A stretch of DNA of 64,000 nt from NCBI GenBank assembly GCA_963693365.1, contig CAVNZM010000005.1, positions 6,510,001-6,574,000 of the forward strand, in the 5' to 3' direction. Shown piece by piece: positions 22,708 through 50,538 of this stretch (position 1 is its first letter; every line of letters begins with the position of its first letter). The notes under the pieces are model-generated. The model had not been told where the DNA came from and ran no database searches. It saw only the letters and a program-made list of their open reading frames with translations. The position numbers and the translations under genes were made by a program. The stretch comes from Amoebidium appalachense (taxonomy: Eukaryota; Ichthyosporea).

Positions 22708-25004
22708 GGGGAGGGGGAGGGGGGGGGGGTTAATGTGCGGGATAGTGTTTGTTACAGAGTGTTTTGTGTGTGAGCGGTATTTGCAATTGGGTGAGTTGGG
22801 GCCGTCAGATGTGCACGTCTCACCGTTATAACAGGGCTCATATTAGCTGCAAGGTGCACTTGGATCTTTTCTGACACAGACTTTTTCGTTATACAATCCG
22901 CATGTCACAAAGTTTATGCCTGTACTGGTGTTGGCATAAACAGCGTACGCTCACACAACGACAGTAGCTGACATTCGCACACACACAAAGCCACATGTAT
23001 GCAAAGACACAACCGCGACCATGGAGAACACATGCGTGACGAGAACGCACACACACGTGCACAGAACACACAGATGCAAACACACACATGCGCAGACACT
23101 ACTCCCTGCACCGTATGCTTATCATGTCCCCACCATTATGTGTGTATCAGCCATAGAAGTTGCCCCCCCCCCCCCCCCCCCCCTCCCCTCCCCCTTTCCC
23201 TTCCATCCTCACCCCCCCCCCCCCCCCCCCCCACCCCAGGCCTCTTCCCCCCTTAAAAACACAAACATAAATCCAACTTACGTCGCATTTTCTTCTGCTG
23301 AGTCCATCCGCTATGCTCCACCCAGCGCCACCCCGACCCCAAGGGGTCCTCACACTCAAACGCCAACCACACATTGTACTTCTGCTCAGGATCGACGTCC
23401 GAAATCGACAATTCGATGGGAGGGAAAAGCTGCCTCCCTTTCGATGAGATGATCATCTCGTTACGAAGTTGGTGCAGGCGTGTCCACAATTCCAGCTGTC
23501 TCAGATGCACATTTTGCGATCCGTTTTGGTTTGACAATGTGTTGGCCGAGGGAAACGAAAAGGGATTGAGATTGGACTGTTGTTGGTTGGGGAAAGAGTG
23601 CATGGTGGAAAGCAGCGGAGACGATGGCACGCTCAATTCGCCAATGTTCTGATCTTGAAGGAGAGAGGGGAAATTGAAGAAAGATTGGGGGAGGGATGTT
23701 GTTGAGGAAAGATAGGTCTCGTCTATAGACATGACACTATCGAGGAATGGATCGCCGAGATCCATTTTCAGGCCTGGGCCAAGGGGGTCCAAGAGATTCG
23801 GGGCGGAATTTGGGACGCTGCACGGTAAAGAACCCCCCTGCATGCTGTCGAAATTGTTGCCAAAACTTGCTGTTTGCATTGAAATTTGGTTGTCGACGTA
23901 TTCGGCGACGGAATCGAGGGTGGCTTGATCAAAGGTGTCGAAATCGGCGCACAGGTTGGTCAGTTGGTCGGCCACCGGGGCAGACTCACTGTGTGTGTGT
24001 GTGTGTGTGAGTGTGTGTGTGTGTGTGTGTTTGTCAGTGAGTCGCACTACACGTTGTTGATTTGCGCTCCTTTTTCAAGAGCTCCTTTTTCGAGTAGATG
24101 GAAGACGAAAGCGAAAGAGGATACAAGGGCGTCCCCAAAGGGGGTGGGGAAAGGGAGAGGAGAAGGAAGGGAGGGGGAGAGGAAAACACAGGCGCACAGT
24201 GCCATTGTAAAAGAGAAAGTCAGTAACATAACATTATTGAGAACCAGAACATCTATTTATAGCAGGCCCTACGGTGGAGAATGCATGGGATGGGCTACTG
24301 TGAGGCACAAAAACACAACACCGTGGCCATAAGTAACATATTGAAGCTTTTTCAAAGCATGCAAACATACGTGAAACACATGAACTTCTGAGGACACAAA
24401 AAGACAAGCACGATGTAGGGGCCCGTAAACGTAAAAATATTATTGTACTGACAATCATTGAGTGGCACTGGACTGAAATGCTGACTGCCTCACTTCTTTG
24501 CCTCGTATCGTAGAGAAGCAAGTCAGCAAGCAAACCAAGAAATTTCAGCTCTCAAAGTGGATCCCAGAATAGGAAGCTCTGCAACCGCATAGATCTCTAG
24601 TTCAAGCACAAGTTCTGAACATGACGGAGAGTTCTGATAACACCAAAAACTTATGCAAAAAATTGTCAGGTGTATTGAAGACCAAAAACTTTTGCGAAAC
24701 ATCAAGAGCCTCCAAAAAAAGACTATCACGTATCACGTGTTATGGTGTATGTCACGTGTAGAAAGACAGCGTTTTTACGGGCCACCTACCCGTTTGCGCA
24801 GAGAACCAGAAGCTCGTCAATTTCATTCATCACCCCCAGCTCGTCTCCCTCCGGCATCTCCTTGATTACAACTTCTCTCTGTGGTTCAGTCACTGTGTTG
24901 ACTTCTCCTGGGAATGTTGTGTCGCCGCCCACACCCACCAGCGCTGCAAGGGTGTTTGCTAGCTCTTTCCAACTGGAAAGCGAGTCATTAGAACGGAAAG
25001 GCAT
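20857..25004 (-). CDS. T-box transcription factor (4 exons, 646 aa)
   Basis: Exons in transcript order: 25004-24790, 23988-23282, 22484-22190, 21580-20857 (TGA at 20859-20857). All junctions are GT-AG and the phases (2, 1, 2) agree exactly. Start is the first in-frame ATG. Residues about 1-230 are acidic and Ser/Gln/Asn-rich. The T-box spans about 234-435: LW..L..LRNEMIISSKGRQLFP matches the canonical LW..F...TEMIITK.GRRMFP; SWRW-like GSGWRWVEHSGW, NPTSTGTQ and ISFNHCKITN follow; and NFIACTAYHNKTLAQIKI matches FIAVTAYQN..I..LKI. The C-terminus carries a short polyQ and a Ser/Pro-rich tail. T-box proteins are sequence-specific DNA-binding regulators in the nucleus. Odd point: the usual NPFAKGFR segment reads NPQTRGER. 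The subfamily was not resolved. Confidence 0.94.
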
Positions 25005-27628
25005 GTTTGATGCACAGATGTGTGACACACGCGTGTACTAATGTTACGCGCATACAAGATGCCTAAAAAAAAGTGTTTCGTGTTGTAGTAGGGACTGTCA
25101 CAAGCAAACAGTACTAGTGTGACCGTGGCAGCGTGAGTGTGCACGGCAGTCGGACGGCGTTTGCGCGTACGCGTGCCTTTGCCCGTTACGAAAACACGTA
25201 TATCGGTGTGTGCCACACGAGTGGCCGTGCTCTTCCGGGTCGGTCGCCGGTTTTGACTGTGCAAACTACTCTAGAATTAACCCCCGAAGGACTCAAAGGC
25301 TTTGAAAATACTTGTCACTCGCTGAGATGTAGTTCAACTAACTTCACACCATTCGAGAATGTTGGCTGGTGAAACTCTGATTCGTTGATGATGCTCGTTA
25401 TCGAAAAACGATACCAGAGCTGATGCTATCCAGTAAAACAGCTGCCAAAGCGCAGTATCGGAGTGTTTCTCTGAGCTGAGAACAAAACGCCTTGTTACAC
25501 CTTTACGGCAAGTAGGTATGTTATAACCTCGCGCTAGGGGGCCGCGGCGTTTCTCGTTTCTGCCCGCCTGTGTGGCTTCCGTGCAACGGAAACATCCCGA
25601 GGAATTTGTGGCGGGACGGACCTGCTAGATCACATCAAGGATGTGTATTTTGAATTTCGGTTGGAAAACATTTAAGGCGATTCAAAGATATGCCAAATTG
25701 TAAAATAAGTGTATATAAAGGCTTTCGTTTTTTCTTTTTGTGGTGGGAAGGGGTCCCACTCAGGGGCACGTGACACTGTGTGTGTGTAGTGCGGCCTTGT
25801 CTATTCCTACTGCTGTGAGAGTGTGGGGACATCTCCCTTCCGCGGAGTTTCTCGCTTGAGGAGTGGTTTCTTCGACATCTGCAGGTGGCCCACTGCAACT
25901 TACGGTGACTTCTACACGCTATCTACAACGCTTCTACGCGAGCTATTGGCGGTGGGCTGCTGCAACTTCTTCAACTGCTTCTGCGCTGCGTGAGTTGAGG
26001 GGTAGCTACTGGGTCGTCGAGGAGCTTTCCTTGTGGCTGCCGTGTTTTCAGCCTTCAGCAGTATGGCAATGACTGGGTTTGCTTGCATGCATTCTGTAGT
26101 AACGTGTTTTCCTGTGTGTCCTGCCACAACGCCAGGCCACCTTATTAAAGAGTTAGAGACAGCTTCTGCGGGTGTTCTAGGGGACGGGCCCGTGGGGATT
26201 GTTTTCTCGCTCGAATTTGGTCTGCATTGCTCTTTAAAGGGCTGACTTGCTTGCTAGCGCTGTGCCCCGGTAGGTTTTGAGGGGGGCCTGTTGGGGGGCG
26301 CCGGCAGCAGTAATGATGTCTTCTTGCGGAGTGTGGCCTGGTCATCATCGCTGCATATGACTAGTTGGAGCAAACTAGTTTCACGCATACACGTGCACTT
26401 GTACCTTTGCCCGCTGGTGTCCTTTGGTACACTTGTTGTTTTGTTTTTTATTTCATCGATGTGGCTCTTTCGAAGTCGGTTATTTTGGTGGTCATGTAGC
26501 CTGTGGCTGCACGTTGCCTTCATATCACGTTCATATCCACTGGACCACTGATCAATAAATCCCAGCTTCAAGAGAAAAAAAAATAAGTGCTAAAGATCAT
26601 TGGGCCCCTTGTCGCGGTGACTAAATAAAATAGTTTCTTAGATAAAAATACTTGTATGGAAAAAAGGATAACACTTTTGGATAACTTCATCAAAATTTCT
26701 GCTGCACTCCAGGTGCCACCAATTGGCGGCAAGTTAGTTGGTGCGGTAAGACCATCTGATTGGCTTATAAGAAAGCCCCAGGGGCTGGCGATCATGGCAA
26801 CGTTTCGCCGGTGCAAAATGTTGTATACACACAGTTCGTAAAACAAATAGCAATTATTTGTTAACAACACACAACAATTGTTACTGCTCTTCTGTTTGTA
26901 TAAAAAACCTAATTCTGATGCAATGAATATAACGGGATACGAAAGTACTCATCAACAATATATGGATAATGAATCGATTGATAGATCTGGCCATATGGAC
27001 CGGCGTCGCGACTATCAACAGCAGCGGCCTAAGCCTGAAGATGATTTCACGCATTTTAGTGAACGCATATAACTAATTTTTTTATATATGGGGTGAATTA
27101 TAGTAGCTGGAAGTGCTGCAGAGTAAGACAACAAATCACTTGGTAAACAAGATATAAAAAAATTGTACATGTAAGGCGGGTGAAAGAATGCCAGGCCGGC
27201 GTGATCTTGGTCGAAAAAATTACATGCCAAATTTGGAAAGATGTGAAAAATCTCCGAATCAACTTCGCGCCACGTACAAATGTTGCTGGCACACGATCGA
27301 TCGGGGCCTGCCAAGGTTTGGCCACAGGGCGGATGTTTATAGCTCATTTATGCCTGTAAGAAAACCGAAAAATCGTAAAAACACACGTAAGCCCTTAGCA
27401 CACGTAAAAAGCATGTGTGTATATTCGCCAGAATGTACACTTATTTTTAGATTTATCACATTTTTCCTATTGGCTTCAGGTGCGCGCTGGGCCAATAGGA
27501 CACAATGTATCCACAAAAGATGGCGGACCCCGAAATAGGTGAAATTCGGAAATCAAGGATTTCAGAATGGACACTGGAGCTGATCTATAGACTGATTACC
27601 GCAAAAACACCAACTACTAGTAGCCTAT
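25005..27628. other. Intergenic, 5' side of the T-box gene
   Basis: Probably holds the T-box promoter at its left end. Several short open frames (for example 26878-27072 and 27188-27538) show no similarity or splice support. A possible polyadenylated unit is listed separately at 25712-26583. A CCAAT-like ccaatagga occurs near 27491. Confidence 0.5.
25712..26583 (+). other. Possible non-coding transcript or retroposed copy
   Basis: TATATAAA at 25712-25719 is followed about 840 bp later by AATAAA (26554-26559), and 15 bases on by an A9 run (26575-26583). The spacing is what a transcription unit with a polyadenylation site, or its genomic retrocopy, would show. No ORF longer than about 105 codons lies inside, and none was recognised. 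Confidence 0.3.
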
Positions 27629-28003
27629 ATGGCGGATACGGTTAGAGAGTCTCGTTCATACATAGATTCGTTTATTCGTAATGTGGTGTGGTGTAAAAAC
27701 GCAAAGATGATTATGGCTTGGCGGTGTAATCGGTTTCTGGTGTCTCCTGCTCGTATGTGTAATATGTGTGGGGGGCGGTTTACTCGCGGCTGCATATCTA
27801 TCAATAAATGCAACCTGTTAGCTAATGTATTAGAACCGGAGGTTATTGGCGGTTTTATTCTCTTTTCTTCCTCTCTTCCTCAATTTATCCGTTTTAAGAT
27901 GACTATCCTAGATCACCTTATTAATGCTGCACAGTATGATATTGTGATCCGGTGCCTTAACTTTCTTTCGGAGCTACCGATGCTAGCCTCTGCTTACCCA
28001 TAA
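27629..28003 (+). mobile_element. Diverged LINE ORF C-terminus
   Basis: An open frame of 124 codons whose end parallels that of the LINE at 4361. ILDHLINAAQYDIVIRCLNF corresponds to ILDFILNTRNYDLFIRCIDW, GRFTRGCISINKC corresponds to HQFNRSCIAKC, and IRNVVWCKNAK corresponds to CTRAIQWRSNK. It carries an extra C-x2-C (CNMC). The rest of the element is absent or unrecognisable, so this is a 5'-truncated copy of a related lineage. There is no long poly(A) after the stop. Confidence 0.72.
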
Positions 28004-28840
28004 TATGTAATAGGGGTGTCAGATACTATGGTGCCGATGGCGCTCATTGTTGCCCGAGCATGTACATATGTCACTGGCTGCATTTGATTGGCTGTGCTGG
28101 AAAACGCAGTAGGCCGTCGAATGTGGCTGGGCCTCCGGCAGTGTCCACGCAATAAAAAGTGTGTAAACCCCTGGTGTTTCTAGATGGCCGTGACCCCTAC
28201 CGAACTTCCGACAAGTCACACTAGCTTTCACGCTGGTGATGCGTTGAGAGGAAAAAGCGTAAATAAAAACCGATACGAACACACGTACACACGCTCCCTG
28301 ATCCTGATTCTTATCCGGGCCGACGCGCGACCAGAATATCAAGGTTTCACTTCACAGGCTGTGACCTTAAAACATCCAGTACACATGATAGCGCTGTGGG
28401 GCTATTATTTTACACTCTCAGTGCTAGCCCCTATCAGGGCTTTTGCCATACGATTAATTTGAAGATAGATATGAAATAACCTTTTAAAAAATTTATATCA
28501 ATGGGTATATCATATATAAGAGGCAGGTACCCTTTTCCGGGTTTGCATGTGTTTTTGTCACGTGTATGTATCACTGGCACCGGGACTCCTAGATCAGCTG
28601 CTGGCCAGCCGCGGAGCCATCCACGTGCGTACTGGCACAGCTATGTACGTGTGCACAGGTATGTACATATCTAAGTAGCCTCATTTATCTCCCTCTGAGT
28701 GGTGCATCCGATGGACTCCAGTGGTGCATACATATGTGCCCATGCACGTGTGTGTTAGTGTGTGTACAAGCAGTGCGTGTGTGTGACATTGTGTGCGTGT
28801 ACACGTGAGTGTGTGTGTGCGTGTGCGCGCGTGTGTTAAA

Positions 28841-28900
<60 letters not shown>

Positions 28901-28902
28901 AA

Positions 28903-28969
<67 letters not shown>

Positions 28970-29174
28970 CCAGCGTGTGGACATGTATACAGTGTATTAA
29001 ATACAGTTTTACACTCGTGGACGGGTTTACACGACAGTGTCAGCGCGTATAATTATGTGTGTTTGTAGGTGTGTGTGCGCGCGCACACGTGCGTGCGTGC
29101 ATATGCATGGACGGTGGCATGCAGTGGTGGGTGTACGTGTGTGTTTGCACACGTGTGCGTGTGTGCGTATGCGC

Positions 29175-29207
<33 letters not shown>

Positions 29208-29806
29208 GTGTGCGCGCGCGTGTGTATGTGTGTGTTTTGGTTTGTGTGTGTGTGTGTGTCACAGTGTGTGTATGTGTGTATACGTAGAAGAAATGATGAT
29301 CCAATGGATAACATGGCTTTTATGTATGCATACACCCGCGCATGGCACTATATTAGTACTCACGGCGTCAATTGTTAAATTTTTAGCGGTTACTGATTTT
29401 AGTAGATCAGACCGAGTACATCATATCTACACATGATCATGATACATCCTGAGTAGGAGCGACATGCATTACGTGTAATACAACAAGACCCAAATTCATG
29501 TGCTACATGCGTCCATCCGGCCATGTAATTGGGTGGATATCAGCCAATATTATGTAATGCTGCCCCTGGTGCAATCAGTCACTGTGGCATAGTTGTAGCC
29601 TCAAATAGCCACACATTCATGAGGATTTATGCCATTAAACGAGATAAATGCAGACCAGTCACTGCTTGGAGACTATTTCCGTTAGAGCTAAGTGTCATCT
29701 AAGTGCCTACTAGAATAATTTACATGTACAGAAATAATTCGTGACATAACTGTCATGATCTGAAAAATGATATTATCGATATGTACATATGTACTGTGAC
29801 ATACAG

Positions 29807-29843
<37 letters not shown>

Positions 29844-29898
29844 ACACACACACCAACACGCACAAGCGCGTGTGCGCGCGCACACACACACACACACA

Positions 29899-29934
<36 letters not shown>

Positions 29935-29940
29935 CACACG

Positions 29941-30020
<80 letters not shown>

Positions 30021-30153
30021 GGCACACACCGGCACTCTCTCTGTATACACAAAAACCGCGCCACCCACACGCACGCACGCGTACAAATCACGACACGCTG
30101 CAGTAGTAGAGATCAGCACCGCTTTCAGAACTTCCATGCATGCTTCTCCGCGG
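28004..30153. other. Intergenic with GT microsatellites
   Basis: No supported gene. GT arrays lie at about 28841-28963 and 29179-29275, and CA/GCAC arrays at about 29840-30020. AATAAAAA at 28150 could be a polyadenylation signal. The right end adjoins the 3' end of the minus-strand MDC1-like gene. Confidence 0.55.
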
Positions 30154-44744
<14,591 letters not shown>

Positions 44745-45661
44745 GTTGGGTACTAGCAAACCGACAGCGATACGCGTCTATAACTATATATATATGTGTA
44801 GTTACGTATAGTTCTCGCGACATGCATCAGTCCTAATATGGTGGCATGTTTCACGGCGAGCTGACACGGAGTAACCTAGCTACAAGCTGAGTCACCCCAC
44901 CGACTAGTTGGGCCAGTGAAACTAGTTGCAAGCTTGGCTCAGAGGACCGGCTGATGGCGGGAGATAGGGATTAGATTCCAAGAAAGGATTGGATGAAAAA
45001 AAGATGGCGGGTAGATTATCCGTAATGATTGGTCCAAAGGTTGGCCTTATCATCTGGCCCCTGGCCCTGGATCACAGCCCACGACGTGTGTGCATGTGGT
45101 TTGTATACAGCGTGAGTGAGTGTTTTTTTCATGTCTTTTTGCAAATATTTGAATTCGTGTCTTTTGGGGGGTATCCACGCAAAAAAAAAAAAAAAAAAAC
45201 CGAGCTCAATCAACACGCCTCGCATCACGGCTCATGAGCAGCCACGCCGACAGAGTAACAGCTTTGCCGTGCCTGGAAATGCTTGAATCCGTTCGCGAGT
45301 TTCCTCTTTATTTTTCGTTCGTTCTCACTTCGTATAGATGATACCAATGCTGACGCTGCATCATGGTAGGACGTGTGTTGAGTTCATATATTATGAATAG
45401 TCACGAAGAGCGATCGAGCGACCACAAGCCTGCAAATTGAATATGCGTGCAAACCGGCACTACCTATCACAGCACACACCTACCCACCCACCCCCCCACA
45501 ACTTGTACTTCCCACGAATTGAAAAAATCCGTGTCTTTCCGCTGAGTTCTAAAACAAAAACCCTGCTAAAAACCCGTGGGCTAGATTTACAAAAGTTAAG
45601 CGTGCCTCGATATTCTTTTTCCTTAAAAAAAAAAAAATAAAGAAATAATTTCATTGGCATT
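44745..45661. other. Intergenic between MDC1-like 5' end and EMC5 3' end
   Basis: A 917-bp gap between two genes on the same strand. An AT run ctatatatatatg at about 44783-44796 lies about 40-50 bp upstream of the MDC1-like ATG on its sense strand and could act as a TATA-like element. A A-run at 45181-45199 is also present. No ORF supported. Confidence 0.45.
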
Positions 45662-45796
45662 TCAAGACACGTTCATTCTGTTGTAAAGGACACGGCCCCT
45701 GTGGTTGAAAGTGCTGAAGTTGGTCCTGCTCTTGAGGATCGGCCTGTGTGTGTGTGTGTGTGTGTGTGGGTGTGTGTGTGTGTGTGTAAATGTGTG

Positions 45797-45829
<33 letters not shown>

Positions 45830-46138
45830 CGCGCGTGAGTGTGAGTGTGAGTGTGAGTGTGAGTGTGAGAGAGTGTGTGTGTGTGTGAATGTGCAAGTGA
45901 GTTAGTGAGGGTGTGTGTGTGCGTGTGTGTAAATGGGAGTGAGTGAGTGTGTGTGTAAATGGGGGTGAGTGTGTGTGTGTGTAAATTGAGTGTTGAGTGC
46001 CAGTGCCAGTGCCAGTGTGGGTGTGAATGTGCGTGTGAGTGTGTGAGTGAGTCTGAGTGTGAGTGTGAGTGCGTGTAAGCATTGTGCATGTGTGCCTGCT
46101 GTGTGCTGTGTGTCAACCATCTTCGAGCATCCTGGAGT

Positions 46139-46216
<78 letters not shown>

Positions 46217-46627
46217 GAGATCCGAACACGGGTACAAATCGAGGGGGGGGGGGGGGGGGGGGGGGGGGGAAGAGGGGGACTGCGGAGGGGCGGAAGCAGG
46301 GAGAGTGCGAAAGAGGATGAACACACGTGGGAGCACACGAGTGTGCAAGACACAAGAGACAAAGGGAAAGAGCGAGGGGTGCAGTCTAAAATGGACCCAA
46401 ACGAAGCAGTAATCCAATCAAACAACCCCCCCCCCCCCCAAAAAAAAAAAAAAAAAAAAAAACCTCTTGCACCGGAACAGCAACCAAGCCTATGTGCCAC
46501 CCCACCCACGGGCCGCACCCGCATATTCTGTGGGGGTTGGGGCTGGGGGGGTTGCCTGTGCTGTTGCATGCATCAAACACTCTGCACTCAGTGGTACCGG
46601 GCAGAGCTCTAATACGGAGAAGGGGGT

Positions 46628-46658
<31 letters not shown>

Positions 46659-47460
46659 TGAATGCGACAAAAAGTACGAAGTACACAAGAACAAAACGGA
46701 TAACACGAAGCAGAATGCAAGCCATACATAAAGAGTATGCATAATAAGCAGAGCCCATCCTCAGGGGGGCCCCACGTCATCCACAGTACCCGAGTTTCGA
46801 CCTATTCACCTCGTTAACGAAACCCAACTCTTTTCACTTGAACATGGGTAGGTCACCCGTTTGATCAGAGACGAGCAGGATTGCTTATGCAGGCAAGGGC
46901 AGTGGGAAAGGCCGGGGGTTAAAGTTGCAGCAGTAAGCAGAAGCAAGAAAAATATAGATAGGAACTCAGGAGACGGGGCTTCTAGGAAGCTCTCCCGTCG
47001 CTACCTAAGTCGATACTTCCCTGGCTAACACACTACACCAGCTGAAAAGAATTAAGTCCCGAAGGCCGCAGAATTCGCAATCAGAGGGGAAAATATGAGA
47101 TTTGACCCACGCCGCAGGGTAGTAACACGCTTACTAGGGCGGAACTTTATCGTCTTCGAACGGAAAGCTATGCCCCCGGATGTCAGCCGGAAATATGGTA
47201 TCACCCATTGCTTTGGGCTTGAAAAAAGCCAAATCGATAGTCCGAGTTATGTTACGCCGGCGGGTAACATGCCGCATGGGTTCCAAGGGAGCTGTCGCCA
47301 ACAGAGCGGTGTGTGCATGCGTGGGGGGGGGGGGGGGGGGGGGGAGGGGAGGGGGGGGGAGGGAGGGGGGGGGGGGGAGGAAGAAGGGGAGAAGAGACAG
47401 GAGGGGACGGACGGACGGAGAGAGAGGGATGCTGTGGTCGAGTAGAAAGTGAGGGAGAAT

Positions 47461-47498
<38 letters not shown>

Positions 47499-47891
47499 AG
47501 AGCGACGAGAAATAGAACAAGAAAGGAAAGATCTGACACGGGGTCAGTTAAAAAAAACGGAAGAAGAAAAAAAGGAATTACAACGTAGAGTTAAGACCAA
47601 ATTATACCAACACTACTTCCTACGACACGTCCAACCCCACCCTTAGTGGGCTAGAAGCTGTGCCACCCCGTACTATCAAACCCCACACATGTGCTGGTGT
47701 GGTGTTAGCGAATGAATGGCCTTTTCCTCTTGCACCATTTTCCACACTCCGCCGTCATGTGCATCACAGGCAGAGCTCTACTATGTGCATTTACCTCCCC
47801 CCCCCCCCCCCCCCCCCCCCCGCGCACTGTATGCCGAAAAAACAAGACAAGACCAAATAGCAAACATCAAACATCCTCTCCCACCTCCCCA

Positions 47892-47948
<57 letters not shown>

Positions 47949-49195
47949 GCGCGCACACACACACACACCAGCACCTATGCATGCATGCATAGGGGGGGAA
48001 AAAAGAGAGAAGCAGATATTTAGAACGGAGCATATCATATGTAATAAAAAAGAAACACAGAAACCAGCCAATGTGCCACCCCATACCCGCATGAGCTGTG
48101 GGGGTTGGGGCTGGGGGGGTGCCTGTGCTGTTGCACGCATCAAACACTCTGTACTCAGTCGTATCGGGCAGAGCTCTAGTGCCGTGCACGGAGGTGTGTG
48201 TGTGTGTGTGAACGGAGAGATGAAAATATAACACCATACACAGAGGAAAGAAGGGGAATATACAGAAGAATCATAGAGTGGGACAACCAGACACAAACCA
48301 AACTGAACACGAATCAAGGATGAAGGAGTAAATATAAAGGGTGGGAGGAGGAAGGGTTTAGAATGTGTTATAGAGCACGAAGTACACATAAACAACGAAC
48401 AGCAAAAAGCAGAGTGCAAACCACACACAAAGAGTACGCATTATAAGCAGAGCCCATCCTAGGAGAGACGGGAAGGAGGGAGCGGCGGGAAGGCAGGAGT
48501 GAGAGAAAGGGTTACAGAGAGAGAGCGAGAGCATTTGTCTGCACATAAGCAAGCGCTCGACAGGGAAGTGAGGGATTGGGCGAGCGGGCCCAGGGGAGGA
48601 GGGAGGGGAGGGGGGAGGGGGGGGGGGGAAGAGATAGGGGGGGACGGACGGAGGAAGAGAGGGAGGTTAAGGTCGAGAAGGAAAGGGGGAGGTAGAGGGA
48701 GACGGACAGGTAGAGAGAGAGATGAGAAAAAGAACAAGAAAAGAAGGTCCTAAAAACAAAAAAAGAAGGGGGAAAAAAAGCAACTAAAAAGGAAAAGTTC
48801 AGGCCAATTTACACAAACACCACGTCCTTTACACAAGCACTTCCTACGACACGTCCAACCCCACCCTTATAGGTTGGAAACTGTGCCACCCCGTACTATC
48901 AAACCCCACACATGTGCTGGTGTGGTGTTAGAGAATGAATGGCCTTTTCCTCTTGCACCATTTTCCACATTCCGCCGTCATGTGCATCTCAGACAGAGCT
49001 CTACTATGTGCATTCCCCCCCCCCCCCCCCTCCCCCCCTCCCCACCTCCCTGCCCACTGTATGCCGAAAAACGAGAACAAGACTAAACAGTAAACATCAA
49101 ACATCCCCTCCCACCTCCCCCAAACACACACACACACAGAGGCACACACACCCACGTACACACACACACACAGAGAGAGAGTAGAGAGAGACACA

Positions 49196-49256
<61 letters not shown>

Positions 49257-49509
49257 AAACACACACACACATCAAACACACACATCAGCAAATATGCATA
49301 GGGGAAGACAAAAAGAGCAGCGGATATTTGGAACGGAATATATGATAAAAAGCATGAATACAGCAACCAAGCTTATGTGCCACCCCACTCACACGCCGCA
49401 CCCGCATATTCTGTGGGGGTTGGGGCTGGGGGGGTTGCCTGTGCTGTTGCACGCATCAAACACTCTGCACTCAGTCGTATCGGGCAGAGCTCTACTGCCG
49501 TGCACACAG

Positions 49510-49553
<44 letters not shown>

Positions 49554-49715
49554 GTGAGAGTGTGTGTGTGTGTGTGTGTGTGTAAAAAGGGAAGGAAAAT
49601 AAAAAAATACATAAAAGAAAAAGGAGGCGACATAGCGGTGAAACATTGTATGCACGAAGGTTATATGGGGAAGAGGTGGGTGGGTGTGTGGAGGTATGGT
49701 GAAGAGAGGGTGTGT

Positions 49716-49746
<31 letters not shown>

Positions 49747-49871
49747 GGGGGGGGGGGGAACATACGCAGGCATGTTGCTCAGATCGTGTATGTTCTGGAA
49801 GTCACCAGCAGTGCCAGCAATGCCGAACAGCACCAGGGCAAAGGCACCCATGGTCTGGTAGAAAATCTGAA

Positions 49872-49913
<42 letters not shown>

Positions 49914-50139
49914 AAAGAAGAATGGTGTCATTGGAGTGGCAAGTGGGCGGGAAAAAAAACTATCATGACGTTGAGTGCAAGTGGTATGTATGCAGGAGGA
50001 AAGGCAACAAGTAGCAGTTGGAGATAAAGAGGGGGGGGGGGAGAGCAACGAAGGCATGTGTAGGCTTATGACCATGTTTGTGTGTCTGGGTGTGAGCGCG
50101 TGTGTGTCTGTGCGTGTGTGTGTGGGGAGGGGGGGGGGG

Positions 50140-50176
<37 letters not shown>

Positions 50177-50501
50177 TGTATGTGTGTGTGTGTGCGTGGG
50201 CCGCCCCAGGTGTGTGTGGAGGTGTGTGTACGTGAAGGTGTGTGCATGGGGAGGGAGACAGGGGCGGGGGGAAGGGGAAGTGAGAGGGGGGAGAGACAAA
50301 GAATGAAAAGGGGGTGGGTGGGTGGCAGCGGGGAGAGGGGAGGCGGAGGGGGGGGGGGGGGGGGGAGGGGGGGGGGGGGATGATATTGAATATCCAAGTA
50401 CGAAGCACACATTCACAACGGGCAACACAATGCAGAATGCAAACCACACATAAAGAGTATGCATAATAAGCAGAGCCCATTACCGGGGGCGGGATGGAAG
50501 G

Positions 50502-50538
<37 letters not shown>

